From Isoetes taiwanensis (taxonomy: Eukaryota; Streptophyta; Lycopodiopsida; Isoetales; Isoetaceae): a stretch of DNA of 64,000 nucleotides. Position numbers and translations under genes: made by a program. Location of the stretch: contig JAJEKV010000188.1 of assembly GCA_021234155.1 (NCBI GenBank), forward strand, positions 404,452 to 468,451, in the 5' to 3' direction. The notes below the pieces were generated by a model. The model was not told where the DNA came from. It saw nothing but the letters and a program-made list of their open reading frames with translations, and did no database searches. This document shows, piece by piece, positions 11,800-23,806 of the stretch. Each line of letters opens with the position of its first letter. Within the stretch, counting starts at the first letter, position 1.

Positions 11800-14660
11800 G
11801 AGTTGATTTCATGCCTTCCTAGGTTTGTCAAATAAAAAGTCTTTTTGATGGATTTACGTCGTTTCCGGAGGTTTAGAATAGAATAGAATAGAGAAATTAG
11901 TTTGCCTTTATCGTGCCATGATTGTTATCCAAATATAGATTATGTGTTCCCATGCTTGCACAACTTTAGTTTCCACTTTAGATGTGAGTATTTGAACACC
12001 TCAACTTTTCTATGATCATATGTTGTTCTCAATTACCCACAATACTATAAGGTTTACCTGCTTATATAGCTTTGTTTTGGTGCATTTGATACAATCTTTG
12101 TTGTGTGTTAAAGTATATGAATGATGATGATGTTATTGTTGTCCTTAGCTTGTAGGTAATTCAAGAAGGACATTTCAATAGATAGTATTTTGCTTCCAGG
12201 CTTATGTTCCAGGGACTAGTCGAGTCAACAGGGGTTGGGATCGGTTCCAACTTGGCAATGATACAATTCAACGACGGACTGACTTCTTTTTGTGGTGGTT
12301 TCTTAGGGCACATCATGTAGCTTCATGGTTCCAGACGGCGTATTTTTTGGATCCATCACATTATTTCGGTGTTTCTACCACAAGGTTTTACATTGGTGGT
12401 ATTTTGTAAAATCATTTGCCCATGTTTACATGGTTTTTTGCCAGAGCCATATCTCAGTTTGCATTCACATTTATTGTGGCTGTTGAAGTTCTTACTACAT
12501 TGATGTTTGTGAGCTTAGTTGCATATTTTATGTTGTATCCTCGTATGTGGCTTGTTGCTTGTCATTGTTACGACCATCTAGCCATGTGCCCCTTCAATTT
12601 TTTTGACTCATTGATTTCTTTCCATTGCCATTATTCGTTCCCTTTACTACATCATTCATTATTTCCTTTTTGTCCATTTTAGTTCCATTTGTCTTATTGA
12701 GCTCTAATGGTCTTCCCTTTCTCGTTCCTTGTTAGTACTCACTCTTGCAGTTCGGGTTGTGTACAAGTTGCTTTTATACTTCTTGTTACTCTGCTCTACT
12801 TGTCTCAATAGCTCCGAGTTGCTCCATCTTTCTAATTGCTCTTAGTGTTCTTGTTTCATGATATTTTTAGTTGTACTTTGTTTATTGTCCAACGCCTGTT
12901 CGGTTCCTCTGGCCCTCGCCTTTCTCATGGCCTTCTCAATATAGTTTGTTCGGTTGCCCAATTTGTTCCTCTCGCCCTTCAATTCCCAGAGCAATTTCTA
13001 TTGCCTTTGAGTCCTATTTGTTCCATCTCACTCCGACTTGCTCGACACTTGGTGGGTTTCTTTAGTTTTATGCAAGTTTCCCTCTTGTCACTTCGTCTAT
13101 CCTGGTTTAGGCACCCAGAGATCTTGTCCTTTTCATGGAAATCTATAAGTTCCTTGGATCGATTTATAAACATTAGCACCTTCTTGTGAATGTTGTTATG
13201 TCTTAGCCTTTACCGTTTGACCAGTCCCACTCGCCCCTGATCTCCACATTCTTTACCAAGCATCCCATAAGTTATTCACTTCTCGGATATTTTCTTTCAC
13301 GTCTAGTTGGTTCTTACAGCCATTGGAATTTTGGCATGGCTTTTGTATCCTCGGTATTGGCTATAGGTTGTGCCTGTTTTATGGATGTGTTCAACTTAAG
13401 TTTGGCTTCCCTTGATGTCATTAGGCTGTGCCCCTTGTGTCATTTGGTGCTATTGCTCTAGTTTTTTCATTTAGTTGGTGTTGTTCATTATGTTGTTCTC
13501 TTGAGTCTGCTAGCCCCTCTACAGTCTATTTCCGACTACGCCATATTGTTCGATTTATTTTCTCTGTGTTCTGGCTTGCTTTCTGCTTCAAACATCTTTG
13601 TTCCTTCAGTTGCCCATTATAGCATATTATACCACTCTTCTCGTCGGAATTCCCCATTTGTTTGGTTGCATCTTGGTGTTCTTTGCTTGTAGGATTCTTA
13701 TTTTAATCATTCATCCAATTGCGAGTTTGTTCCTCTTACCCTTCCAGGTTCGATAGCAAGTTTCTATGCCCCTCTCTTCCACAATCCATTTCTCGTGTAT
13801 GTTCTATCTAGTACTGTCTAGCCATTCACTATGTTTGGGGTCTTCACCAAATTGTTCTTTTCAGTTTGTAGTCCCTTGATGTCGTCTTCCATATGTGCTA
13901 GATAGTTCTATTTAACTTCTTGAAATTCGTTGTTCTAGTCTCTATAGTTCTGTCTAGTCCTCTGTATTGTATTGCTTCATTAGTTTCAGGGATGTCTTGC
14001 ATGTTGTTGCTATGCTTGAAAGTTCGCTTGGGACCATTACACATGTATGATTTACATTGGAATTCAGCCTTTAATTTTTAGTGTTTTGTAATTATGGTTT
14101 TTGCTCTAGTTTGTTGGTACACTGATTCTTATATTTTGTTGTTCATGTGCTCTTTCTTGTGGTCGTGGTTTGTTGTGTATTCGGTGCTCATAACTATTTT
14201 CTCTGCAATAAAGAAACATGTTTAGATTTTATGCACTTGACAAATCGTGAATGATTACAAACATTACCCGTTGTGCATGTAGGTTTTATGTCTTCGTGTG
14301 CAGCTGCTGCTGGCCTTTGTAAACCTGCATTATGTACAACATGCTGCATGGCTTGCATCATATACATTGGAAGCAACTCTGTTCATAAACTGCATTTACA
14401 TCACATGCATGCTTAATGTACTGGAAAATGGGAATGGTATAAGATGCATAATAATGTGCAACATCATGAAAAAAAGCACATAAAGAGAAAAACAGTATAA
14501 CATGCACTAGCAGCACGAGCAACTAATGCAAAAATAGATTATATCTACAAACATAGTAAATGCAACATCTGTAAACGAAGCTTAACACTGGAATCTCATG
14601 AAATGAATGAAACTAAAAAGTTGGAACATTACAAAATGAGCATGCATTACCAACATGTTC
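11800..14660. other. Pyrimidine-rich region, no gene recognised
   Basis: The plus strand is strongly T- and C-rich from about 12400 to 14160, with recurring phrases such as TTGTTCCTCT near 12963 and 13729. Open frames here are hydrophobic by composition and show no family motif. It may be an old, diverged repeat. Confidence 0.45.
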
Positions 14661-14979
14661 ATACTATGTGCAAGATATGTTATGTAATCTAAACAACGAA
14701 ATGCATATAAAAAAGATGTTACCTTGGAGTCCTAGTGCACTTCCTAATTCGGGAGGCCATCTACAGCCATGTACTCTGATTTATTCTGCAAAATATAGGA
14801 GAGACAAAGAAGACAGTATTCATGAAGATATGGAGCTAGGTGCACCATATCCAATCCAATAACAAAATGATGTCCACAAAACACGCAATTGTCCATTGAT
14901 GCTACTGTGGCAGTAATATTATGCTTATGAACATGTGACAAGATATAGAGATGAATGAGATTCCATAAATTGCAATAAT

Positions 14980-15981
14980 TCATCCACTCTTTTCATCACC
15001 GTTTGCCAGTGCAGCCTGCAATTCATGGATTTCTGATGAAATCTTTTCAACCTCTCTTTCGGCTAGACTTAATTTAATTTCCATATTACGAATAGTCTCC
15101 GTTGTAGATTTCTTATCAGCAATACAAGATTCAAATTTGTCCTCCCAGCTTTTCAAATCATTTGAAGAGCTCTTTCCTAAAGCTTGCTCAACCCTTATCT
15201 TAGAAATTTCAGAAGAACAGACCTCCAATTTTTTCTCCAAAGATTGCACTTGTTCTTGTAATATTTCTTTTGTTACATCCCATCACATGACTTCTTTCTT
15301 GGATGTGAGTCTTTTTTGCTCATGTTCTAAAAGCATTTTCTGCACTTCACTTTTCTTCCTTGATATACAGTGACCTGTATCTCTCATCCTTTGCAGTTGG
15401 TCCTTTCCATATGGCAAAGCTGCATTTATCATATCTCGAATATTGGAAGATCTTGTGGTCACTAAATCCTCATTCGCTTCTGAATCCTTCTTCGAAAACT
15501 CTTTGGCAAGGTTTCTCAAGCCCTTCCAGTCCATCTTCTTCCTAGCCTTGTGTAAAACAAAAGCTTTAACAAAATAATCTGGAATGATGTAATTGTTCAT
15601 TGTTTTCCTATCAAACACTGACCCATACAAATCCATAAACTTGGACTTAAATTTTGGCTGAAGAAGATACTCTAGATAGCCCCTTCTTGGCTTCTCTACT
15701 TTTCTCCAAATTTCTTCCATAATCTTATCCAAATCTTTGCAGAACAGTTCGGCCTGTTTTCCCCTCACATAATCTGCCCTGATCTCTTCAGGTTCATCAT
15801 AAACCTTCATACGCTTGGATTTTGTAGCAGGTGGGGATGCCAATCTCCTTTTGATTTTTGCAAATGGTGGTGATGACAATTTCCTCTTTGCAATGACAGA
15901 TGGTGGGGATGAAAAATTCTTTCCACCCATTCTTAAAGATTTTCTGAAAGCAGGAGAGCTGGAAACTTTTGATTTTCCCAT
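14980..15981 (-). CDS. Lysine-rich coiled-coil protein, interrupted by one in-frame TGA
   Basis: The ATG at 15981 opens 232 codons. A TGA at 15283-15285 is followed in the same frame by about 100 more codons to 14980, so a single point change separates the two halves. The N-terminus carries three related motifs (SSPPSVIAKRKL, SSPPFAKIKRRL, ASPPATKSKRMK), basic Ser-Pro repeats of the kind seen in DNA-binding linker proteins. The middle (LFCKDLDKIMEEIWRKVEKP) is a compact helical region of unknown family. The C-terminal part on both sides of the stop is heptad-like coiled coil (VQSLEKKLEVCSSEISKI). No catalytic motif is visible. It could be a young pseudogene, an allele with a nonsense mutation, or a gene ending at the TGA. 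The nuclear role is inferred from the basic repeats only. Confidence 0.5.
15283..15285 (-). other. In-frame TGA splitting the coiled-coil ORF
   Basis: On the minus strand the codons read GTC ATG TGA TGG GAT. The frame is open on both sides and coiled-coil composition continues, so the stop looks recent. Confidence 0.7.
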
Positions 15982-16163
15982 ATTCTTTGATCACGGCCCA
16001 ATAAAACCACCTGAAACTCAAAGAAGAGGACCTTCAAGCATGAAGCAAAAAAAAAAATTCTCCCACCAAATCAAGAAAGTTAAAAATTTTCCCCCTAAGC
16101 CGACGTAACTTTCAGTTGTATAATTATGGCGAGAAATAAATATACAAAATTTGAATTCTAAAC

Positions 16164-16175
16164 TACGTATTGTAT
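16164..16175. repeat. Target-site duplication, left copy
   Basis: TACGTATTGTAT, next to the poly(A) end of the LINE at 16176-16886; identical to 16887-16898. Confidence 0.9.
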
Positions 16176-16886
16176 TGTATTTTTTTTTTTTTTTGAAGGA
16201 CGAAAGCCAAAAAGTTTATTAATCAGAGAAAAAGTACAAAATTTACATGTCTCATCTAACTGTGTAAGCACACAGAGATGCCACAGGAGCACGAGCCTGG
16301 AGCACAATGTACTTACTCCAGAATAGGAGACTAATGATAAGAATCAATTCGAAGATACTGAATCCAGACGCGTTCCACCAGTTCTGAGTCAAGGGAAGAA
16401 CACTCGTAGGCTGTCAATATCTTTTTCTGGGCCACTGTAAGGCCACTGTAATAACACTGTGTGCAGATGAATAAATGCCTTGAAAGATGTGGTGTCTGCG
16501 ACGCTCCCATATCGACCATAGGAGCCAACCGGAACCAAGATGAAATGCCCGTTGTTTAGCTGGAGGCCATGCATTGGGATAGGACGTCAAAAGGATGCAT
16601 CGGCAGTCCAATGTACTGTTAAACAAACCTTGTAGCCAGGACCACGCTGGTTGAACCTCAGGACAATCAAAGAGACAATGCTCAAGAGTCTCAACGTCCG
16701 AGAGGCAGAGCGGGCATACTGCAGATATGCACGGATCATAGCGATGTCAAAAGGCATTAACCCGCAGGCACCTGTGGATAACCTGCCACCACAGTACAGA
16801 GACTTTAGGGTGGAGCAACCTATCCCAAAGCCATTGCCATGTACGACACAAAGTGGGCTCTGGAACATGTAGGTGCCACCCATCTG
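16176..16886 (-). mobile_element. 5'-truncated LINE with poly(A) tail and perfect 12-bp target-site duplication
   Basis: Only the 3' end of the element was inserted. On the minus strand it encodes the zinc-binding C-terminal domain of plant LINE reverse transcriptases (zf-RVT): WQWLWDRLLHPKVSVLWWQV, then CPLCLSDVETLEHCLFDCP and a downstream W. One internal stop (AF*H) breaks the frame. The element ends in a poly(A) tract (T run at 16181-16194 on the plus strand). TACGTATTGTAT flanks both sides (16164-16175 and 16887-16898), the mark of target-primed reverse transcription. The truncation and poly(A) agree with a non-LTR retrotransposon. Identification is firm. Confidence 0.9.
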
Positions 16887-16898
16887 TACGTATTGTAT
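16887..16898. repeat. Target-site duplication, right copy
   Basis: TACGTATTGTAT, next to the truncated 5' end of the LINE; identical to 16164-16175. Confidence 0.9.
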
Positions 16899-17097
16899 AT
16901 TTTAGTGCAAAAACAAAGGCCCAAAAAAGGGCACCCTTTCTTGCTTCTACTCTATTAGCATCAATACTTTTAGCATCAAGATCATAAACGTTAACTAAGC
17001 CATTAATTTATTGGGGCTACCTTTGGCCATTAAGTTGAGTGCTAAACAGGTGTGGAACCTAATAATCAACAGAATCAAGAGAAAGATTGGATGTCTG

Positions 17098-18480
17098 AAA
17101 AAACTCCATGAGCTTTGCTGGTAGAATTATCCTTGCTAGTTCCATTTTAACAAGTACACATGTGTACTTCGCATCAGCCCTCATAACTGATGAAAATCTT
17201 ATAAGCAGTTGGAAAATATCATTAGGAACTACATTTGGGAAGAAATGCATTGGGTTAATTGGTCTGAAATCATCTAACCAAGGTAAAAAGAGATCTTGGC
17301 TGCAAAGACCTATTTTTGTAAGCTCAAGCCTTGGGGGCCAAATATATTTGAAAAACCATCCATGGATCCCACTCCCTAGCGTTGAAATTAATAAGATATT
17401 GGATTCAAGTAAGTAAACCCTTTATTAGAATGAATTAAGCATGACTCCCAGGTTCGGCATACACTCAATTCAACCCAGCAAGCCAACACCTTGCCAATCA
17501 TTAGGAGCCTCATAAAAGTCTAGAATGTCATCTCCCCAAACTATGAGCATAAGTCAATCGACATGAATTGATGTGAAATGTAATAATATTTCCTTCTTTT
17601 GTGTGATCTTTTTGCATATGAGGGAAACCAAGTTCGTGCCCTTCAACACCCTAGACTCTTGGGAAAATGGAGGAATGCAGACCTCTCTAAGATTAAAGAT
17701 TTGTGGCAGGGTCAGAGATGGAAGATCCGAGAGGAGATAAAAAAAATCCTTAATGGTTCTGTACCTAGCAAAAAGATCTATAACACCATCATGAACCAGC
17801 TTAGCCCTATCTCTGAATGTCTTGATAATAGCAATCCTTATTGGACTCTAAAAGGTTATGACAGATACATTGTCAAAAAAGCCTATTTGGTCATTGCACT
17901 TAAGAAACCTATCACTCATGTTCAAAGATTGCAGACTTTAAATAATCAACTCATTAATCGACTCAAAAGCATCTGAACTTCATATGCTCAGCCGAAGATT
18001 AAGATTCATCTCTGGAGAATACTTCACAATGGCATAGCCTCTAGCCAAAATGTTCAGCATAGGAACAGCTCGGCTCGTATTGAAACCATTCGTAGTGTAT
18101 GTTCCAATGCCACAGAGACCATCCAATATATTATTTCCTGCCCAACTCTTAATGAGTTCTGGATCTGGCTTAGATACTGTCTTAGGCCCAAAGGTTTCAA
18201 CATTGGTAACAATCGTTCTCTAGAGCAATTTTTAGCAGGCAATAACAGATTTGTCAATACTCTCGGGCACATCACAATCTAGATTATATGGTTGTATAGA
18301 AACAGGGTCGATGTATCTAATTCTAGAGTTAATATTATCTGGATGAAAGTTGTATGGCATGTAGAGATTGCAAAAATAATAATAGTACATAAACAAGTTA
18401 GTAGAGACAATTTTGATGGCAGCCGGAATGCATTAGGCTCTTATATAGATTCTAGCAATTTTTTATATGCAATAATATGA
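17098..18480 (+). mobile_element. LINE ORF2 3' portion (second LINE family), decayed
   Basis: At 17107 the frame reads MSFAGRIILASSILTSTHVY, the usual segment after the reverse transcriptase core in plant LINEs (GR..L..S.L.S...Y). From 17599 a 125-residue open frame covers the connecting region. From about 17995 it reads KIKIHLWRILHNGIASSQNV, then CSNATETIQYIISCPTLNEF with a following W, a zf-RVT zinc-binding domain. The tail (about 18280-18478) reads IWMKVVWHVEIAKI and ends at a stop. Frames change several times, so it is inactive. No poly(A) or target duplication was identified. It differs in sequence from the copies at 16.2, 30.8 and 42.2 kb. Confidence 0.75.
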
Positions 18481-18825
18481 GCCTAATAGTTGATGCATTT
18501 GTCTCTTATAGAGCTGCTTACAACCATTACAACCAGATACTTGTGCAAAACACAGATTGAAGACTTGTCACCTGAAGGAGCTAGGTTCTGTATTTTTGAC
18601 AACAATTGGGATCTGCCTACCAACCTACCCAATGCCTTGCTTGGTATGTATTCTCATATGTTGCATGGCTTCTAAATCCTATCCCTTCATCACGTGCTTT
18701 CCATCTTCGAGAGGTTGTTCACTGAAGAACAGCTTGAACATCATTCAACCAGTATCTTATGTGTCAAATTAGAAAAGAGATGCAAATAATGCTGGTTGAA
18801 TGATGAGCAGTACAAAACTACGACA

Positions 18826-19660
18826 TTAATCACCGTCTGCCTTATAGGTTAATTCACCACCTTTTATGGCATTCAGATTAGTTGAAGGTGAATTGGAACA
18901 TTCACATAGAAATTGGGCTGTTGTAAGATTCTTGAAACTACTTTTCTCATAACTGAAATTGTAAACATCCTCAACGGAAACGTTTCTAACATAAGCATCA
19001 GTTCTGCAAGAAGCATAGTCCATGGGGCAGCCTGCCCTGGAATCGCAAAGCTATTGACTATGGCCTCAAAAATCCAGCTCGAAGAAGGTTGACAATACAA
19101 GCAGAATGGTGTAACATTAGTACTAAATCTGATCCCATCATTCCAGCATGACTACATGCAGAAAGAAAAGGTGATCCTATCAGGCAACACCCCTTCACCC
19201 TGATATTGGTGCAAACTTTAAATTGCTTCCCATCCACATACATGTTTAAAAAATGCCATGATAATGGAGACCACATCCCTTTCTGACATAGTATTAAAAA
19301 CTGTTTGGGCCTCTTTTAGGCTCCCACATTCGGCATACACATTGATAACAGCATTCTGAATTGTTACATATGATTTAAATCCATAATTTAAGACAATAGC
19401 ATGCATGCATCTGGCATTATGTAAAGATGCATGAATAGAACATGCTGTAAGAAGGCTTGCAAAGGTGGCCTCATCTGGCCTAAAACCTTGGCACTGCATA
19501 TGTTTAAAACTTGAAGTGTTCGTTCCAACTTACCATGCTGTGCACAGGCTGCAATAGTGGCATTCCAAAAATGTTCCAACTTACCATGCTGTGCACAGGC
19601 TGCAATCTCACCTAACTTGAACATCTCATATTCCCATGTCTCTAGAAATACTATGACATC
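18826..19660 (-). pseudogene. Second PPR protein pseudogene
   Basis: Reading leftward, typical PPR text appears in broken frames: WNATIAACAQHGKLE (19530-19620), MQCQGFRPDEATFASLLTAC (19440-19499), NAVINVYAECGSLKEAQTVF followed by MSERDVVS (about 19280-19360), then FLSACSHAGMMG (about 19140-19180) and remnants of the next repeats. A 34-bp internal duplication (19522-19555 and 19573-19606) repeats the AACAQHGKLE codons. Multiple stops and frameshifts make it non-functional. It is not an obvious copy of the pseudogene at 4.5-5.7 kb. Confidence 0.82.
19522..19606. repeat. 34-bp tandem duplication inside the PPR pseudogene
   Basis: GTTCCAACTTACCATGCTGT and the next 14 bases occur at 19522-19555 and again at 19573-19606, separated by 17 bp. 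Confidence 0.85.
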
Positions 19661-20218
19661 CAGTTGCTACATCTCATCATGACTTTTGAGGATGAGATTG
19701 TGTATTTTCTTACCTTCTTCAAGAACTTTTGAGTTGTTGATACAGCAAGTTCCGGCCCTTCATGCATTACTGGAACATAGACCTAACAATTCGCCCAATG
19801 CTTGATCTTATGCAGGATTTCAATGTTAGTCACTTTGGAGTTTGTCATAACTGCTGATTTATTTTAAAGATTGTACACATGAGGTCCTTTAAAAATGTTA
19901 ATTGTATTTCATATCACATTCCCTCTATCAAACAGTCATCTGTGCAAAAACTAGGTATTTTTGGACTCGCTCAATCTAGTCAGCAAATAATTGGTCCTTT
20001 TTGCTACATGCCTCCTTAAAGACATACCAGATTCATATGAATGGATCTAGGCAACATTCTCTTTTTTTCATGGATTACTACGGAAATAGTTGTGGCTAAA
20101 GATTGGCAAATATTATCAAAGCAGAATTCTGATATTTAAGAGAATGACGTAAAAAATTTGGACATGACTCCATTGCAGCTTATTTTGTGGCATTCAAGAA
20201 AAACATTTAAGAGGGCAC

Positions 20219-21106
20219 TCAGTATGTGCCCCTTATGGCATGCCATTTAAGTTTCAATTGCATCCATAAAGGTGACACTCCACAAACACCTCTGTTTACT
20301 TTTGGATCAAATGGATTGAATCTTGTATGTTGCAATGTGCTTAATAGCACTCCCGTTGGTACAGCTGGAAGCAGAATTGGTAGGGCTGTGGGTGGTACTG
20401 CAGTTCTCAACTGGCGTGCCGTTTCTAGATGAGTGTTAGCGACTGCAGCTATTTCATAGACTGCATTCTGTAGCTTCTCAATCTGTTTACCCCTGTAAAT
20501 GTCCTCTTGTGATATGCCATGCCTGGCTGCAACTTCTAAAGGAATATAAGACATCCGGTGTGAACTATGAAATGAAGTTGATTGAAGCAACAATGTTAAA
20601 CCGTCTGCCTTACCAATATGTGAAGCTGCATGATCTGCACTAGTGTTGCGTATGCCCGCAGCTTCTAATGTAAGATAAAGCAACATTGATGCTGTGCTCT
20701 CAGCATAATTTTCAAGCTCAGTAATATCCTTCGGGGAGGTCGACATCTCAACGTCTGCCATCCTTGCGCTGATAATTCTTGAGAACCAGTGTTTACTAAG
20801 CCTATGCTGAGAAGTAACTGACCCAAGCGCCTTCAAAACAGGATGATCATGAATGTTATTTTTATACATACCATCAATGGCATCTCGCCACCACACAAGC
20901 CTCATTTTCGCCAAATTTATGTCCCTTGCACTCTCTCTCACTTTTGCAGTCTCCACATTAAAAGCTCTGAGTGCAAAGGCTGCAGGCCGTAGCTCAGTTG
21001 GCAAATTAAGCAAGCAAAGATAATGCTGATAATCATATGTTCGTACTTGCTGTACACAGTATGAGAACACGCTGCGCAAGCCATCGTGTAAGGAATTCTT
21101 ACTCAT
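20219..21106 (-). CDS. NDUFAF6-like protein (squalene/phytoene synthase fold), complex I assembly factor
   Basis: The frame encodes 295 residues from ATG 21106 (MSKNSLHDGL) to a stop at 20219. The sequence has the family layout: FSYCVQQVRTYDYQHYLCLL near the start, FALRAFNVETAKV, then MRLVWWRDAIDGMY, and a second helix set ELENYAESTASMLLYLTLEA followed by DHAASHIGKADGLTLLLQS. The end, GVSPLWMQLKLKW, is what I recall from the plant homologue. NDUFAF6 proteins keep the terpenoid-synthase fold but lack the paired Asp-rich substrate motifs; in animals they are needed for mitochondrial complex I assembly. No stop or frameshift is present. Just upstream, TTGGTTGCAG/GTGGG resembles a 3' splice site, so a transit-peptide exon may lie further right. 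It is the best-preserved protein gene in the window. Confidence 0.88.
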   Translation of the reverse strand: MSKNSLHDGLRSVFSYCVQQVRTYDYQHYLCLLNLPTELRPAAFALRAFNVETAKVRESARDINLAKMRLVWWRDAIDGMYKNNIHDHPVLKALGSVTSQHRLSKHWFSRIISARMADVEMSTSPKDITELENYAESTASMLLYLTLEAAGIRNTSADHAASHIGKADGLTLLLQSTSFHSSHRMSYIPLEVAARHGISQEDIYRGKQIEKLQNAVYEIAAVANTHLETARQLRTAVPPTALPILLPAVPTGVLLSTLQHTRFNPFDPKVNRGVCGVSPLWMQLKLKWHAIRGTY

Positions 21107-21124
21107 GTACCCACCTGCAACCAA

Positions 21125-23800
21125 GAACAGAGACAGTTTCTTTGTTAATATAAAATATCCCTAGCTCTTTTAATTAATTCCTCTAAATGCCACAAGGTAT
21201 ATTATATTTGATGTTAAGCCCATCAGAATATAAAGCTCTAAAGTGATATTTTGCACCCTCCTCTTAGAATGTCTAACATCCAACCTTCCTGGACCAAAGG
21301 ATTCAGCTACCAGAACCATTGCTTTCCATTTTCATGGTCAATTTCATTGCTCAACACTGTCAGATCTGGGCAAGGGAGACCTAACAGAACTAACCTCATT
21401 CGCGTTTCCATTCCTCCTGTGCCATTTTGCTTCTTCTGGTTCATGGTTTCACTCAGGATATCAGTAAATATCAGGGCTGAACAGTGAGGTATCTGTTGAG
21501 GTGAGATGATCCCGATCCTCACCATACATCTGGAGGGCTCTGATCAAGAGTCACCAGCAGTTAGAGATGCCTCTTGGGCTGGATCGATCCACCCAGAGAG
21601 GCACATCCCTTCATATTTATGCTATATATTCATGGCTACGGTTGGGGTCTGTCCAACCGGTTTTCCTCTGATCAATATATTCAGTTCTGTATTTCTGTAT
21701 TCTAGATTATTAACAGTATCCAAAAAAATGCATATTTTCATGTTCAAGGATGTAACTAACAGGGTAGCAATTGATGCTGTTTCATCATTCTCATTTACAA
21801 ATGCCCTCAACTGACCCAGTCATATCTTGTCGTCAGGCGAAAAATGCAATGGACATTATACATCTCAGTTTGGAACAGGTTGATCAGATCTTTGGACAAG
21901 ACTAAGCTATGCGGCTGATTAAGTTGCATAGCTTCATAATTACTGATAATGAAAAACATCCAAATAAACACTTGCCACAGACAGGAAGGAGGTGCCAGAA
22001 CTCTTCCCAAGCACCACAGCAGGCACATGTTCAGACATGGTTGCAACAACTACGGATTTGCATCGGATATAAATCATAATCCTGCAGGATGCAGAAACCT
22101 TGAATAGTGCATGAGCTTCTAACACTATGGTTACACGGAATATCGACGTACTTCTTTGATGTATTGGTTCCATTTGGACATTTTCTGAAATACCATACAG
22201 GATATGTTGCAAATCTGTGAACTCCAACTTATCACCATAGAGGCCATTAACAGAATAGTTGCGCACTCAGAGAATAAGAAGAAATCTTATTCATTGCCAT
22301 GGATCACAGTAAAATGCAAACTAATCAAATGAGATTAAACGCCACTCAGGAAAAAGGGAACAAACCTAGAAGGAGAAACCAGGTCCAGATGAAGGGCTCC
22401 GGGGAGCTTAAATCTGCTTCCAGTTCTGATGAGTAAGGACTTTTATTGAAATTAACTATGAAATTTTAAATCCACATGGGCATAAAAGCCCATTTTATGT
22501 TAGGTATTTGTGGGCTTTTACCTTGTGTAGGCCACATTTCACTATAATGGGCACGCTGTTACATATATATTTGAAGCATACATGTATAGTCAACAAGCCC
22601 ACCTAGTGACCATTTACGGGTTGCATGTAATTTCGAGTAACTACATCCCCATGACTATTCAATCACCTTTTCTGATTATGTACTTGCAGGCAAGAAATAG
22701 TGGGATGTTGGCAACAAACTGATGCTAAGTGTCATAATGCTCATTCCTTTGCATCTATTAATTCAAGTTTTGTTTGTCTTCGGTGGCAGATTTTGGTGCA
22801 ACTCCTGGACAAGATCCCATGTCACCCACATGCCTGATTTTTATGCTCCACGTTCTAGCATACATTGACAACATCCCAGATAACATCACAAGATCTAAAT
22901 GCCCTAAGGTTGAAGAAACTAAAATCTGATCAAATCTATCTTGGCTCATAAAGGGAGATTCAAAAGCGGCTGAACAACAGAGAACGCAGCATACAAGACG
23001 CGTGTGTTTTTCTTCCCTTTTTTTTTTGGGGATCACCCCGTAAATTATAAATCATTGTGCAATACTTTCAAGATTTTCTCAAGTGAAGACTGAAAAGCGT
23101 CCAACCCCCTCCATGTAGATAAATACCGAAATGGCATTATCCAGGTGGAAAAGATGGGGGTGTGCCCGAACCCTGCAATAACCGACGGTAATACGTAAGC
23201 ATACACCTCAATTGGAAAGGACGGAGTACCTTCTCATACTAAATTATGATAATGCCCTCCTTAAGGATTATAGTTCTTTGAGGAGAAGGGAGTTGGACAC
23301 AGGGGCCCTGGATCTTTCTTAAAGCAACAATTTTATGACAAGGTTGCCTGAAATTAGACTTACCCAAAATGTGATGTACCATCGTGAGGAAATTCCATCC
23401 CACAAAATCACTTCCAAAATATTATGTCCCATGGAACCACTCATTATGACTGCGTAGTAAGTCGGTCACTGCGCACAATGTTTTGAGGCAAAATTTTCTT
23501 GATTGCACTCATGTAATAGAGAGGCTTTCGATCCTTTTTTTTTTGTTTCTTGCAATCTGCCCTCTAGTCTGCCTCATTTTGGTCACTGTGAAAGTGCTCT
23601 AACCCGATTTGGATCTAAATCGGAGAAGAAAACTTCATTAATAATTTCAGGAGAAATTCCTTAAAGAAGCAGACACGGTCCTTTTAGCTGCATAGTTATG
23701 GTTTTATTCCGTGACATAATCATTCCCAACAGTGGTGAAAGTAATGTCATATTCAAAGTAATTCCAATTTTCAGCCAACAAGGTTGGCTGATTAAATGCA
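21125..23800. other. No gene recognised
   Basis: Open frames are short and lack family motifs on both strands. The part up to about 22270 could hold promoter, untranslated exon or transit-peptide exon of the NDUFAF6-like gene, but none could be shown. Confidence 0.4.
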
Positions 23801-23806
23801 ATGGGC

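Noticed and set aside
15137-15373. Plus-strand ORF antisense to the coiled-coil gene
   Set aside because: It mirrors the minus-strand coding frame and has no motif of its own.
20980-21010. GTAGCTCAGTTGGC, a tRNA D-arm-like phrase
   Set aside because: It lies inside the NDUFAF6-like coding exon (antisense), and no T-arm, acceptor or anticodon stem can be paired around it.
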